Shown one piece after another: positions 23,659 through 33,884 of a stretch of 64,000 nt of DNA; within the stretch, counting starts at the first letter, position 1; each line of letters starts with the position of its first letter. Origin of the DNA: Porphyromonadaceae bacterium (lineage in GTDB: Bacteria > Bacteroidota > Bacteroidia > Bacteroidales > Dysgonomonadaceae). The DNA lies in contig JAJFTO010000017.1 in the NCBI GenBank assembly GCA_021372865.1, positions 62,001 to 126,000 of the forward strand, in the 5' to 3' direction. The notes below the pieces were generated by a model, which worked only from the letters and a program-made list of their open reading frames with translations, did no database searches and had not been told where the DNA came from. The position numbers and the translations under genes are program-made.

Positions 23659-25130
23659 TATACAGTATAATCGGGCAGGTTGTATTTTTCTTTTGCTTCC
23701 AGTATCCGCCACACTTCGGAAATTTCCAGATAAGTGGTACCACCCACTTCGCCAAAGCTGCCACCCAGATAGGCCACCCGATCTTTGGGCGTGATCATTT
23801 TCTTTTCAATCAGTCTCCTGATGGCTTCAGTGAAATAGGCCCTCCGACTTTCTTTGGTGTTCCCATCACCCTTTCCCTGCTGATGCTCAGCCATGATACC
23901 ATAGGAGAGTGCCAGCTCGCGAGCAAGACGTTTCGTTGTAGTGATGGCATATACCGGGCTTTTGCCGCGAAATGCCGCCAGTACCCGGGCTGTTTTTCCG
24001 GTGTGGCTATCGGTCACAATGGCTTTCACATTCAGCCGTACAGATGCTTTTACTGCCTGCTTGGCCAGGAACTCGGTCACACCACGGTCATCATCCGGAT
24101 CGTAAGGTACACGGATATCATTTTCGGTAAGTTTGGTCAATTCAGCCTCGTAGGCTGTGCTGGCCATTGTTCTCACCGCTTCCACAGGATATTTGCCGTA
24201 AGCAGTCTCCCCGCTGAGCATCACCGCATCGGTACGGTAGTAGATGGCATTGGCGATATCCGTAATTTCTGCACGCGTGGGTCGTGGGTTCTGGATCATG
24301 GAGTGCAGCATTTGCGTGGCCACAATCACCGGTTTTTTGTGATGAATGGCTTGCCTGATAAGCACCCGCTGTATGCCGGGAATCTTCTCCTGGGCTACTT
24401 CTATACCCAGGTCACCCCGTGCGACCATGATACCATATGCAACTTCCAGAATTTCATCGGCATTGTCCACGCCTTCCTGATTTTCTATCTTGGCAATGAT
24501 CTTTATGGTACTTTTCAACTGATCGAGAATCTCCTGCACTGCAATCACATCTTCCTTGTTGCGTACAAAGGAGTGTGCAATAAAATCCACCTCGTGCTTC
24601 ACCGAAAGGGCAATGAAATCTCTGTCGCGGGAGGTGATAGCCGGCAAGTTGATTCGCACACCCGGAATATTCACACTCTTGCGGCTTCCAACTACTCCAT
24701 CGTTCATGACGCTGCAGAGCAGGTAATCTTTGTTTATTTCAACTACTTTGAGGTCAATTTCACCATCATCAATCAGTATATCATCATCCACATGCATCGC
24801 TTCGGCAATGTTGGGATATGAAATATAAAGAGTCTCCCGGGAAGAGATGCCCCGCGGGTCGCCCACGATCTTTATCTTGTCGCCCGTCTTCAGTTCAATA
24901 GGGTTTTCGGCAACTGTGGTACGGATTTCGGGGCCTTTTGTATCCACAAGTATGGCAATATGGGATGATACCTGACGTACATTGTTGATGATCTTTAAAA
25001 AGCCCGCCTCATCGAGATGAGCCGAGTTGAGTCGCACCACGTTCATTCCGGCATCGTACAACTCTTTCAGAAAGGGTACGTCGCATCGCTTGTCGGAAAT
25101 TGTGGCGATGATCTTGGTCTGTTTAAGCAT
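23658..25130 (-). CDS. pyk: Pyruvate kinase
   Basis: The last step of glycolysis: PEP and ADP to pyruvate and ATP. The 490-aa length fits a bacterial enzyme. It opens with KIIATISDKRCDVPFLKELYDAGMNVVRLNSAH. The K/Mg active-site strand is KIIAKIENQEGVDNADEIL, followed by MVARGDLGIEVAQE and KPVIVATQMLHSMI, with DAVMLSGETAYGKYP next. The C-terminal domain is at ~360-490. The leader (25131-25286) contains short hairpin-like repeats. Its stop codon overlaps the O-methyltransferase start. Confidence 0.95.
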   Translation of the reverse strand: MLKQTKIIATISDKRCDVPFLKELYDAGMNVVRLNSAHLDEAGFLKIINNVRQVSSHIAILVDTKGPEIRTTVAENPIELKTGDKIKIVGDPRGISSRETLYISYPNIAEAMHVDDDILIDDGEIDLKVVEINKDYLLCSVMNDGVVGSRKSVNIPGVRINLPAITSRDRDFIALSVKHEVDFIAHSFVRNKEDVIAVQEILDQLKSTIKIIAKIENQEGVDNADEILEVAYGIMVARGDLGIEVAQEKIPGIQRVLIRQAIHHKKPVIVATQMLHSMIQNPRPTRAEITDIANAIYYRTDAVMLSGETAYGKYPVEAVRTMASTAYEAELTKLTENDIRVPYDPDDDRGVTEFLAKQAVKASVRLNVKAIVTDSHTGKTARVLAAFRGKSPVYAITTTKRLARELALSYGIMAEHQQGKGDGNTKESRRAYFTEAIRRLIEKKMITPKDRVAYLGGSFGEVGGTTYLEISEVWRILEAKEKYNLPDYTV

Positions 25131-25141
25131 ATATTTTTGAG

Positions 25142-25256
25142 TATTTGTTCACATTATTGGATTCGGACGTGATTCGCTCATCGCGTTCGTGTTATTCGTT
25201 CGCTGCACTCACGTTATTCAACTTCATTGTTATTTGCTCACTGCGTTCGCATTATT
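25142..25256. repeat. Imperfect ~22-nt repeat units in the pyk leader
   Basis: Successive units resemble TTATTYGYTCRCTGCRYTCACG, for example at 25191-25212 and 25229-25250. Related units occur in the pgk leader and before yqeY. Function is not known. Confidence 0.45.
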
Positions 25257-25286
25257 AGGAATAACTACCGAATCTATAAACGTTTT

Positions 25287-25718
25287 TCAGTGAGTTTTGT
25301 TTACCATTCTGATTGCCTCTACAGCCAGACGGTAAGAATCGAGGCCAAAGCCGGCAATCACGCCCAGACACACGGCTGTAAGCATAGATTGATGGCGGAA
25401 TTCCTCCCGAGCGTGTACGTTGGAGATGTGCACTTCCACCACCGGCACAGGAACTGCCTTGATGGCATCTCGGATCGCCACAGAGGTGTGGGTATAACCT
25501 CCGGCATTGAGGATGATTCCATCACTACCAAAACCTGACTCCTGTATTTTATCGATGAGTTCGCCCTCAATATTCGACTGGTAATATCCGATTTCGATAT
25601 CGGGATAACCGGTCCGCAGACGGGTCAGAAAATCATTGAAGTTATCCTGTCCGTATACGTTTGGCTCGCGCACGCCGAGCAGATTAAGATTGGGCCCGTT
25701 AATGATCTGAATCATCAT
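25287..25718 (-). CDS. aroQ: 3-dehydroquinate dehydratase, type II
   Basis: The third step of the shikimate pathway. The 143-aa product starts MMIQIINGPNLNLLGVREPNVYG; 25715 is an equally possible start, and upstream residues to 25772 are not family-like. Signature elements are NGPNLN with the following YG tyrosine, the segment YYQSNIEGELIDKIQE, ILNAGGYTHTSVAIRDA and the histidine in VEVHISNVHAREEFRH. The size and sequence are those of the dodecameric type II enzyme. It precedes pyk in the same direction. Confidence 0.94.
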   Translation of the reverse strand: MMIQIINGPNLNLLGVREPNVYGQDNFNDFLTRLRTGYPDIEIGYYQSNIEGELIDKIQESGFGSDGIILNAGGYTHTSVAIRDAIKAVPVPVVEVHISNVHAREEFRHQSMLTAVCLGVIAGFGLDSYRLAVEAIRMVNKTH

Positions 25719-25758
25719 ATCTTTACTCTTTTGTCTTTTGTTTCGCGTCTTGAAACCG

Positions 25759-25766
25759 CAAAGATA
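25759..25766 (-). promoter_or_regulatory. -7 element TATCTTTG of the aroQ promoter
   Basis: On the minus strand TATCTTTG lies 40 bp before the aroQ start at 25718. This position also argues against a start at 25772. No clear -33 box is seen. Confidence 0.5.
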
Positions 25767-25801
25767 CGACATTATTTTGTAGTTTATACCTCTTCAAAAC
25801 A

Positions 25802-25832
25802 CTGAGGGCATCACAACTTGTGACACCCTCAG
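25802..25832 (-). terminator. Terminator hairpin after PFOR
   Basis: CTGAGGG (25802-25808) and CCCTCAG (25826-25832) form the outer stem, and CACAA/TTGTG the inner stem. In the minus direction it lies 26 bp after the PFOR stop and is followed by TGTTTTG. Confidence 0.6.
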
Positions 25833-25857
25833 CAATAAATAATGTATGTTTGTTGCC

Positions 25858-28800
25858 TTAGTTTTCTTCGCCGGTTGTCGCTGCAGAAGTTTCTGCGGTA
25901 GTACCGTCACCGTAGCTAATATTGGCCATCCGCTGATAAGAACGATAACGCCATTGCGCACTTTCCTTTGCAGCCTCAAAGAGTTCGTCTGCCTGTTGGG
26001 GGAATGATTTGATAAGTTGCGTATAACGTACTTCTCCCAGCAGGAAATTTTTGAATTTGCTCCAGTCCGGATCTTTACTGTCAAGCTGGAACGGATTCAT
26101 GCCTTCAGCTTCCAGACGGGGATCATAACGCCACAGGTGCCAGTAGCCGCATTCAACAGCTGCTTTCTCTTCCATCTGTGCAGTACCCATCCCCCTCTTC
26201 AATCCATGGCTAATGCAGGGTGAATAGGCAATGATGAGCGATGGGCCGTGGTACGATTCTGCCTCTTTCAATGCTTTGAGGTAATGTCCCTGGTTGGCGC
26301 CCATGGCTACCTGTGCCACATAGACATACCCGTAGGTGGTGGCAATCATACCCAGGTCTTTCTTGCGGACACGTTTTCCTGCAGCAGCAAACTTGGCCAC
26401 GGCAGCAATGGGTGTCGACTTGGACGATTGTCCCCCCGTATTGGAGTACACTTCGGTGTCAAGCACCAGCACATTGATATCCCGTCCACTCGCCAACACA
26501 TGGTCGAGTCCGCCAAAGCCGATATCGTATGCCCATCCGTCTCCACCGAAAACCCAGATCGATTTCTTGGCCAGATATTTCTCCATGGAGAGGATCTCGA
26601 GGGCTATCTTGTGATCGGAACCGCTCAAGTTGGATACGATTTGCTCAGATACGTGTTTCGACGCATCGATATCCTCCCGGTTATCAATCCACTGCTGGAA
26701 GAGCGACTTCTGTTCATCGGAAAAATCGTCTGACTGCAAGCCCTGCTGCATCAGCTCCTGCAGATGATTCCGCATGCTGGTGTTGGCAATCACAAATCCG
26801 TACCCGAACTCTGCGTTGTCTTCAAACAGTGAGTTGGCCCATGCCGGACCCTTGCCTTCCTCATTTTTTGTGTAAGGAGTGGCAGGTGCAGAAGCGCCAT
26901 AGATGGATGAACATCCGGTTGCATTGGCAATCATCATCCGGTCGCCATACAACTGGGTAATCAGCTTAATATAGGGTGTTTCACCGCATCCTGAACAGGC
27001 GCCGGAGAATTCAAAGAGCGGTGTGGAAAACTGTGAGTTCTTTACATTCATCTTCACATCCACCAGATGCGCCTTACTTGAAACATTCTTCATCATGTAG
27101 TCCCAGTTCTTCTGGTTGTCGAACTGTGTGGCAATGGACACCATCTCAAGTGCTTTCTCGCCTTTCTTGCCCGGACATACATCGGCACAATTACCACAAC
27201 CAAGGCAATCGAGTACATCTACCTGAATGCGGAAGCCCATGCCGGCAAATTGTTTACCCTGGGCTTTCAGTATTTCTACTCCCTCACCCACGCCTTTCAT
27301 TTCCTCTTCATCGAGTACGAACGGACGAATGGTTGCATGAGGACAAACATAAGCACACTGGTTACACTGGATACAGTTTTCAGGATTCCAGGCAGGTACG
27401 TTTACTGCCACCCCTCTTTTCTCGTAGGTAGTGGTTCCCGTTTCCCAGGTTCCATCCTCGCGGCCGCTGAAGGCAGATACGGGAAGACTGTAACCTCCCT
27501 GGGCGAGGATCGGTTTAACTACTTTCTGAATGAACTCAGGAGCATCATCTGCTGTGTCAGCAGTAACCTGAAGAGTAGCCCACTCCGCGGGGACTTCAAC
27601 CTGCTCCACCTCACCGCCACGGTCGACAGCTGCGTTGTTCATTTTTACCACTTCCTCCCCTTTTTTGCCATAGGACTTCACAATGAATTTCTTCATTTGC
27701 TCAACAGCCAGGTCGTAGGGGATTACGTTGGAAATCTTGAAGAAAGCCGATTGAAGAATGGTGTTGGTGCGATTGCCCAGCCCTATTTCTTCCGCAATGG
27801 CGGTAGCATTGATGATATAGAACCTGATGTTGTTCTCAGCAAAATAACGTTTTACATGATCGGGAAGGTGATTGGCCACTTCTTCCTTGGACCACAACGA
27901 ATTGAGCAGGAAGGTACCATTCTTTTTCAGTCCGGCAGTCACATCGTAAAGATATAGATAAGCCGGCACATGACATGCCACAAAGTTGGGTGTGTTCACC
28001 AGGTAGGTAGCACGAATGCGGTTGTCACCAAAGCGAAGGTGTGAGCAGGTGAATCCCCCCGATTTCTTGGAGTCATAGGCAAAGTAAGCCTGCACATATT
28101 TATCTGTGTTGTCACCAATGATCTTGATGGAGTTTTTATTGGCTCCCACGGTACCATCTGAGCCAAGGCCGTAGAACTTGGCTTCATAGGTTGTTTCGTC
28201 CATGGAGACTTCTTCCTTTACCGGAAGTGATTTGAATGTCACATCGTCTACAATGCCGATGGTAAAGTCATTCTTCGGCATCGCCATCGACAGATTCTCA
28301 AAGACAGAGATAATCTGTGCCGGTGTCGTATCTTTTGAAGAGAGACCATAGATACCGCCCACTACCTCAGGAGCATCCTCCTTGCCATAAAAGCAGTTCT
28401 TCACATCAAGATAAAGCGGCTGGCCGGTTGCTCCCGGTTCTTTGGTCCTGTCAAGCACGGCAATACGTTTGGCTGTGGCAGGTACGGCAGAAAGGAAAGC
28501 CGATGCTTTGAAGGGACGATAAAGATGTACGGCTACCACACCCACTTTTTCTCCCTTTGCGGTCAGATGATCCACTACCTCACGAATGGTTTCGGTGACT
28601 GAACCCATGGCGATGATTACCCGATCAGCTTCGGGATCACCATAGTAGTCGAACAATCCGTATTTACGGCCGGTCACTACCGCCAGCTTCTGCAGGTATT
28701 TTTCCACAATATCGGGTACAACATCGTAAAACGGGTTGGAAGCTTCACGTGCCTGGAAATAGATATCATCATTTTGTGCTGTTCCGCGTGTCACAGGGGC

Positions 28801-29439
28801 ATCGGGACTCAGTGCCCTGTCGCGGAAGGCTTTCAGTGCCTCCTGGTTGATCAGTGGTGCCAGGTCTTCGTTCGACAAGACTTCTATCTTCTGTATCTCG
28901 TGCGATGTGCGGAATCCGTCGAAGAAATGAAGAAAGGGAACGCGGCTCTCAATCGCCGCAAGATGGGCTATTGCAGCAAGGTCCATCACCTCCTGCACCG
29001 ATCCGGTAGCAAAAAGTGCGAAACCGGTTGGCCGGGCAGCCATGACATCCTGCTGGTCGCCAAAGATAGACAAGGCATGCGATGCCAATGCACGTGCCGA
29101 TACGTGAAATACGCCCGGAAGCAGTTCTCCTGCCATTTTGTACATGTTGGGAAGCATCAGCAACAACCCCTGCGAAGCAGTAAAAGTGGAAGTGAGCGCA
29201 CCTGCCTGCAGTGATCCATGCATCGCGCCGGCAGCACCTGCCTCCGACTGCATTTCCTGCACGAAAACCGGCTGTCCGAAAATATTTTTTCTTCCGGCAG
29301 CCGCCCATTCATCCACGTATTCAGCCATCGTGGAGGATGGTGTGATCGGGTAAATAGCAGCAACCTCACTAAACATATAGGCAATATGAGCTGCTGCCTG
29401 ATTACCGTCGCAGGTTAAGTAATTCTTTTTTTTGGTCAT
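25858..29439 (-). CDS. nifJ: Pyruvate:ferredoxin (flavodoxin) oxidoreductase
   Basis: A 1193-aa homodimeric-type PFOR that converts pyruvate and CoA to acetyl-CoA and CO2 and reduces ferredoxin, a central enzyme of anaerobic metabolism. In order: domain I (EVAAIYPITPSSTMAEYVDEW), the CoA-binding region, two 4Fe-4S motifs near residues 690 and 750 (CIQCNQCAYVCPH; CLGCGNCADVCPG), a CSGCGETPY cluster ligand near 815, and a TPP site near 970 (FGGDGWAYDIGFGGLDHVL, then SNTGGQSSKSTP). All cluster ligands are present. It is transcribed alone, with its own promoter and terminator. Confidence 0.97.
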   Translation of the reverse strand: MTKKKNYLTCDGNQAAAHIAYMFSEVAAIYPITPSSTMAEYVDEWAAAGRKNIFGQPVFVQEMQSEAGAAGAMHGSLQAGALTSTFTASQGLLLMLPNMYKMAGELLPGVFHVSARALASHALSIFGDQQDVMAARPTGFALFATGSVQEVMDLAAIAHLAAIESRVPFLHFFDGFRTSHEIQKIEVLSNEDLAPLINQEALKAFRDRALSPDAPVTRGTAQNDDIYFQAREASNPFYDVVPDIVEKYLQKLAVVTGRKYGLFDYYGDPEADRVIIAMGSVTETIREVVDHLTAKGEKVGVVAVHLYRPFKASAFLSAVPATAKRIAVLDRTKEPGATGQPLYLDVKNCFYGKEDAPEVVGGIYGLSSKDTTPAQIISVFENLSMAMPKNDFTIGIVDDVTFKSLPVKEEVSMDETTYEAKFYGLGSDGTVGANKNSIKIIGDNTDKYVQAYFAYDSKKSGGFTCSHLRFGDNRIRATYLVNTPNFVACHVPAYLYLYDVTAGLKKNGTFLLNSLWSKEEVANHLPDHVKRYFAENNIRFYIINATAIAEEIGLGNRTNTILQSAFFKISNVIPYDLAVEQMKKFIVKSYGKKGEEVVKMNNAAVDRGGEVEQVEVPAEWATLQVTADTADDAPEFIQKVVKPILAQGGYSLPVSAFSGREDGTWETGTTTYEKRGVAVNVPAWNPENCIQCNQCAYVCPHATIRPFVLDEEEMKGVGEGVEILKAQGKQFAGMGFRIQVDVLDCLGCGNCADVCPGKKGEKALEMVSIATQFDNQKNWDYMMKNVSSKAHLVDVKMNVKNSQFSTPLFEFSGACSGCGETPYIKLITQLYGDRMMIANATGCSSIYGASAPATPYTKNEEGKGPAWANSLFEDNAEFGYGFVIANTSMRNHLQELMQQGLQSDDFSDEQKSLFQQWIDNREDIDASKHVSEQIVSNLSGSDHKIALEILSMEKYLAKKSIWVFGGDGWAYDIGFGGLDHVLASGRDINVLVLDTEVYSNTGGQSSKSTPIAAVAKFAAAGKRVRKKDLGMIATTYGYVYVAQVAMGANQGHYLKALKEAESYHGPSLIIAYSPCISHGLKRGMGTAQMEEKAAVECGYWHLWRYDPRLEAEGMNPFQLDSKDPDWSKFKNFLLGEVRYTQLIKSFPQQADELFEAAKESAQWRYRSYQRMANISYGDGTTAETSAATTGEEN

Positions 29440-29506
29440 AATTATGCAATTACTAAAAGATTGAAATTTTAGTTAATAAAATGCTAAATAATAAAGATTT
29501 GAGCCA

Positions 29507-29538
29507 CGAAATTACAACAAAAAAGTGAAAAAAACAAA
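29507..29538 (-). promoter_or_regulatory. PFOR promoter (TTTG-N20-TAATTTCG)
   Basis: On the minus strand TTTG (29538-29535), a 20-bp spacer and TAATTTCG (29514-29507) resemble the Bacteroidota -33/-7 pair with one mismatch in the -7 box. It lies 68 bp before the PFOR start. Confidence 0.5.
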
Positions 29539-29728
29539 CGATGCCCTATTTTGTTCATGTTGTAATCCATTGAAATAAGATATAAGCGCGAATAAATGTT
29601 AAACAATAATCTTTTACCATGATCTCTGCGTTTACATTTATATTCATGTATCCCGACAGAACATTTTTTCTGTTGCCCGCTTTCCACTTATACCCGATAT
29701 GACCTCATTGAATAACAAAATTACAAAG

Positions 29729-31900
29729 ATGAAAATAATCATAATTGCAAACAGACTTCCGGTACGGATAGAAAGAAGAGATGATCGGTATATCATCAAA
29801 AGGAGCGAAGGAGGACTAGCGACCGGTCTTGGTTCGCTCGAGACGATGGATGAGAAATTTTGGATTGGCTGGCCCGGCATCCATACCGAGGATGAGCAGG
29901 AAAAAAGAGAGATAACCGATAGTCTACACAAGCTAAACTACCATCCCGTTTTCCTGTCAGCCGAACAGATCGAAAATTACTATGAGGGGTACAGCAACAG
30001 CACCATTTGGCCTCTCTGTCACTACTTCTTTTCCTTCATTCAATACAGGGCAGACTATTGGGAAGCGTACAAGCAGGTGAATGCACTCTTCTGCAGTGAA
30101 GCAGTTCCATTTATAGAAACCGACGACATTGTGTGGGTGCAGGATTATCAGTTGATGCTGTTGCCGGGAATGCTCCGGAAAGAAAAACCGAATGCAAGTA
30201 TCGGTTACTTTCATCACATTCCATTCCCCTCTTATGAGTTATTCAGGGTATTACCCGAGAGGGAAGAGGTACTGGAAGGTCTTCTCGGAGCCGACCTCAT
30301 CGGTTTCCATACACATGATTACATGCGTCACTTTATCAGCGCCATCTACAGGGTACTCGACCTGAATTGCACGCTCGACGAGGTCACCCTGAAGGAGAGA
30401 ATCGTGCATGTGGATGCCTTTCCGATGGGCATTAACTACGAACTCTACCACAACGCGCCCACATTGCCCGAAGTGAAGAAGAAAGCAGATATGCTTAAAA
30501 ATAAACTGGGTGACAAAACCGTGATTCTCTCTGTGGACAGGCTGGATTATAGCAAGGGTATCCTGCACCGCCTGACTGGCTTTTCACAATTTCTGCAAAA
30601 TCATCCGGAATATCACGAGAAGGTATCGCTGACCATGATTGTGGTGCCTTCCCGCGACAACGTGGACATTTATGCCGACCTGAAGACAAGGATCGACCAG
30701 GCAATCGGAGAAATTAACGGTAAATACTCCAGACTGGGATGGACCCCCATATTCTACTTCTACCGCAGCTTTGCCTTTGAAGAACTGATTGCCATGTATG
30801 ATATCTCCGATATTGCTCTGGTAACGCCCTTACGGGATGGCATGAACCTGGTCGCCAAAGAGTATCTTGCATCCAAATGCAATGAACCGGGCGTGCTCAT
30901 TCTCAGCGAGATGGCGGGCGCAGCAATTGAGCTGCAGGATGCCATCATCATCAACCCCAACGATACCGATCAGATTGAAAATGCCATTCTGTTGGCACTG
31001 AAAATGCCGGAAGAGGAGAAGATCAAGCGATTGCAAAAGATGCAGAAGAAAATTTCCAGAGGAAATGTAAAAAAATGGGCGAACGATTTTGTCACAGAAT
31101 TACAATCCATCAAGGCACAAAACAAGGATATATTCCAGAAGATAGTCGGCAAAAGACAACTGAACCAAATAAAGAACGCTTATGATGAAGCTTTGTCGCG
31201 TCTCATCCTGCTCGATTATGACGGGACGCTTTCTCCTTTCGTGGAAAATCCGGAAGATGCGGTTCCATCGGCTAGTTTACTGAAGTTGCTTAAAAATATG
31301 ATCGCCGACGAGAAGAACAAAGTAGTGATCAACAGCGGGAGAAGCCATCAGATACTCGACAAATGGTTCGAAGGGATTGATCTTGATTTTGCTGCAGAGC
31401 ATGGCATATTTTACAAAGAGCATGGCAAATGGCACAAAAATCTGGAGGACGAAGTGGTGTGGGACGATGAAATCATAGAGATCATTCAACACACCATTGA
31501 CAAGACGCCACGCTCCTATCTGGAGCAAAAGGATGCTTCACTGGTATGGCACTATCGAAAAGTGGATGTGTGGCTTGCTGAGTTGCGTACCCAGCAGCTG
31601 ATCAATGCGCTTATTGGACCCTGTACACGGTTAAATCTGCAGATTGTACCCGGCAACAAAATTGTGGAGATCAAACCGCCCGATTTTAACAAGGGCAGCG
31701 AAACGTTACGCCGACTGGGACAACAGCCTTACGATTTTGTCATGGCAATAGGTGACGACACCACCGACGAAGATATGTTCCGTGTAATGCCACCCGAAGG
31801 GATCAGTATAAAAGTAGGGAACTTCTCCGCAGCTGCGAAGTACCGCCTTCCCTTGCAGTCGTCGGTGATTCCCTTCCTGTCGGACCTCATCAAAAAATAA
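29729..31900 (+). CDS. otsAB: Bifunctional trehalose-6-phosphate synthase/phosphatase
   Basis: A 723-aa fusion that makes trehalose from UDP-glucose and glucose-6-phosphate. The start at 29729 gives MKIIIIANRLPVRIERRDD, the classical OtsA opening. Residues ~1-465 are GT20: VWVQDYQLMLLPGMLR, GYFHHIPFPSYELFR, SVDRLDYSKGI and LVTPLRDGMNLVAKEY. Residues ~485-723 are the HAD phosphatase: LLDYDGTLSPF with the catalytic aspartates, VVINSGRS, and GDDTTDEDMFRVMP. Both active sites look complete. The 289-bp region shared with divergent PFOR shows no clear plus-strand promoter. Trehalose would serve in osmotic or desiccation protection. Confidence 0.95.
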   Translation: MKIIIIANRLPVRIERRDDRYIIKRSEGGLATGLGSLETMDEKFWIGWPGIHTEDEQEKREITDSLHKLNYHPVFLSAEQIENYYEGYSNSTIWPLCHYFFSFIQYRADYWEAYKQVNALFCSEAVPFIETDDIVWVQDYQLMLLPGMLRKEKPNASIGYFHHIPFPSYELFRVLPEREEVLEGLLGADLIGFHTHDYMRHFISAIYRVLDLNCTLDEVTLKERIVHVDAFPMGINYELYHNAPTLPEVKKKADMLKNKLGDKTVILSVDRLDYSKGILHRLTGFSQFLQNHPEYHEKVSLTMIVVPSRDNVDIYADLKTRIDQAIGEINGKYSRLGWTPIFYFYRSFAFEELIAMYDISDIALVTPLRDGMNLVAKEYLASKCNEPGVLILSEMAGAAIELQDAIIINPNDTDQIENAILLALKMPEEEKIKRLQKMQKKISRGNVKKWANDFVTELQSIKAQNKDIFQKIVGKRQLNQIKNAYDEALSRLILLDYDGTLSPFVENPEDAVPSASLLKLLKNMIADEKNKVVINSGRSHQILDKWFEGIDLDFAAEHGIFYKEHGKWHKNLEDEVVWDDEIIEIIQHTIDKTPRSYLEQKDASLVWHYRKVDVWLAELRTQQLINALIGPCTRLNLQIVPGNKIVEIKPPDFNKGSETLRRLGQQPYDFVMAIGDDTTDEDMFRVMPPEGISIKVGNFSAAAKYRLPLQSSVIPFLSDLIKK

Positions 31901-31987
31901 CATTTCATGAATTTTATCAACACAAATTATCCAGGATCATTTGCTAAGATGCATGGAGACGCATCCGCCAACGATAGGGGACAAACA

Positions 31988-33787
31988 TCAGGGACGAATA
32001 AATTTTGAAAGTTGTTTCTCCTCCGAAAAGAGCACTGCCGTATTGATAAATGCCAGATGAGAATAGGCCTGTGGAAAGTTACCCAGTTGTCGTTTGGTTT
32101 TGAAGTCGAGATCTTCACTATATAACCCCACATGGTTTGAGTATGAGATCATCTTCTCAAAAATCACTCTCGCCTCCTCTCTCTCTCCAATTGTATACAA
32201 AGCCTCTATGAGCCAGAATGTACAAATAGTAAAGGAAGAAGTGGGTATACCGAAATCATCTTCTGCCTTATACCGGTACATCAACCCTTCGTGATAAAGG
32301 TTCTCTTTTATTGCCTTCACGGTTTTCACATACCGCTCATTTTCAGGTTCGATGAAACCATAAAACTGCATCAGCAGCAACGACGAATCGTAATCGGTAT
32401 TGTCATAAGCCTGCGTGAAACACTGTAACTCTTCGTTCCATCCTTTTTCATGTACTTCAGCCTTGATCATGGCCGCTTCATTGCGCCACTTTTCGGCATA
32501 ATAATCTCTTTGCAGGAGCTCCGCAATGAGCGATGCCCTGTCGACAGCCACCCAGCTCATCACCTTTGAGAAAACAAAATGTTTTTCCCGGGTACGGTAT
32601 TCCCAGATGCTCCTGTCGGGCTTCTGCCACGAAGCCAGCACGGCCCGCACCAGGTTCTTGATGATCTCCCATATCTCCTCCACCTCATCGAGGGTGCCGG
32701 GAAAGTAGAGATAATATTTGTAGATGATATCCAGCAAGTAGCCAATGGAGTCATTTTGTACCTGATGATAAGCCGCGTTGCCAATTCTCACCGGATGGGA
32801 GTTGGCATAGCCGCTTAAGTGAGGGAGCACTTCCTCGATGAGGTCACGCTCTCCCCGTATGCCGTACATAATTTGGATGGACTCCTCGCGTGAAGACTTC
32901 AGGATGCGCTTCACAAAGCCGATAAACCGTTCTGCAGCCGTCTTCTGCTTCATGAACAGCAAGGTGTCGATCGACATGGAAGCATCACGCAGCCAGCAAT
33001 AGCGGTAATCCCAGTTGCGAGTCTCTCCGATGGTTTCGGGCAGGCTGGTAGTTACTGCAGCCAACATGGCTCCAGAATTTTGATAAGATAGCAGCTTCAG
33101 TACAAGGAGGCTTCGCTGGATCATGTCGTTATACTGCAGATAATGCCGGGATCGATTTGAAAAGTTAAGCCAGTATACTTTGGTACGTTCATATTCGAGC
33201 AGAATCCGCTGGATGTCTATGGTTACCAGCTTCTGGTTGTAAGACAAAAGAAAGAACTGATGATCCACGAGCACCATCTCTTCCCTGGTTATAATCTTCT
33301 CCATATCCATGCTAGTATAAAGATAAACTTTATCTTCCGAATCTTCTTCCGAATAAGTCTTGATGTAGCTGTTGCCCACAATCTCGTGGTGTGCACCCTC
33401 ACGGGCATAATTGATTTGCGGATCATATATTACCCGCAGCTTCGGCTGTCCCTTTATTACACGGATGTAGCGATGTATTTCGGGAGGCATATAATACCGG
33501 ATTTCTTCTGTCCGGTAGCGGGGCATATAATCGAAGACGATGAAGCCATGCTCAGGTGACTCAAACCGCGTGAGGAGAATATTGGTATGGCCGTGGTAGT
33601 TTTGGGTGATACGGTAATCGTCCGATACTTCAAAATGAAAACTCCCCCCCTTCTCTTCGTCCAGAAGCTTTGCAAAAATTGAGGGAGAATCGAAGTCGGG
33701 CAGACAGAACCAGTCGATGCTTCCCTTTTTTGAAACCAGAGCTGCTGTCCGGCAGTTGCCGATTATTCCATAATCCAGGTTATTCAT
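31988..33787 (-). CDS. Glycoside hydrolase family 15 protein (glucoamylase/trehalase-like)
   Basis: A 599-aa cytoplasmic GH15 enzyme. The start MNNLDYGIIGNCRTAALVSKKGSIDWFCLPDFDSPSIFAKLLD is the usual opening of this subgroup; a further ATG at 33811 is possible. The N-terminal beta domain (~1-230) is followed by the (alpha/alpha)6 barrel with RNWDYRYCWLRDASMSID, WVAVDRASLIAE, and TSSFTICTFWLIEAL near the second catalytic glutamate. GH15 members hydrolyse alpha-glucans or, in some bacteria, trehalose. Facing otsAB end to end suggests a trehalose or glucan turnover role, which is inference. Confidence 0.88.
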   Translation of the reverse strand: MNNLDYGIIGNCRTAALVSKKGSIDWFCLPDFDSPSIFAKLLDEEKGGSFHFEVSDDYRITQNYHGHTNILLTRFESPEHGFIVFDYMPRYRTEEIRYYMPPEIHRYIRVIKGQPKLRVIYDPQINYAREGAHHEIVGNSYIKTYSEEDSEDKVYLYTSMDMEKIITREEMVLVDHQFFLLSYNQKLVTIDIQRILLEYERTKVYWLNFSNRSRHYLQYNDMIQRSLLVLKLLSYQNSGAMLAAVTTSLPETIGETRNWDYRYCWLRDASMSIDTLLFMKQKTAAERFIGFVKRILKSSREESIQIMYGIRGERDLIEEVLPHLSGYANSHPVRIGNAAYHQVQNDSIGYLLDIIYKYYLYFPGTLDEVEEIWEIIKNLVRAVLASWQKPDRSIWEYRTREKHFVFSKVMSWVAVDRASLIAELLQRDYYAEKWRNEAAMIKAEVHEKGWNEELQCFTQAYDNTDYDSSLLLMQFYGFIEPENERYVKTVKAIKENLYHEGLMYRYKAEDDFGIPTSSFTICTFWLIEALYTIGEREEARVIFEKMISYSNHVGLYSEDLDFKTKRQLGNFPQAYSHLAFINTAVLFSEEKQLSKFIRP

Positions 33788-33884
33788 TTGATTTATTTTA
33801 TGCGATTTCAAATCGGTAAGTACAAAAATTGTCGGAGCTCTTCATTCATTGAAATCACCATTTTATCTTTTTCAACGATAAAGG

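Noticed and set aside
23571..24821. 416-codon open frame opposite pyk
   Set aside because: It is antisense to a certain pyruvate kinase gene, Cys/His-rich in a manner typical of reverse-frame translation.
26248..27957. Several long plus-strand frames opposite PFOR
   Set aside because: All are shadows of the intact 1193-aa PFOR.
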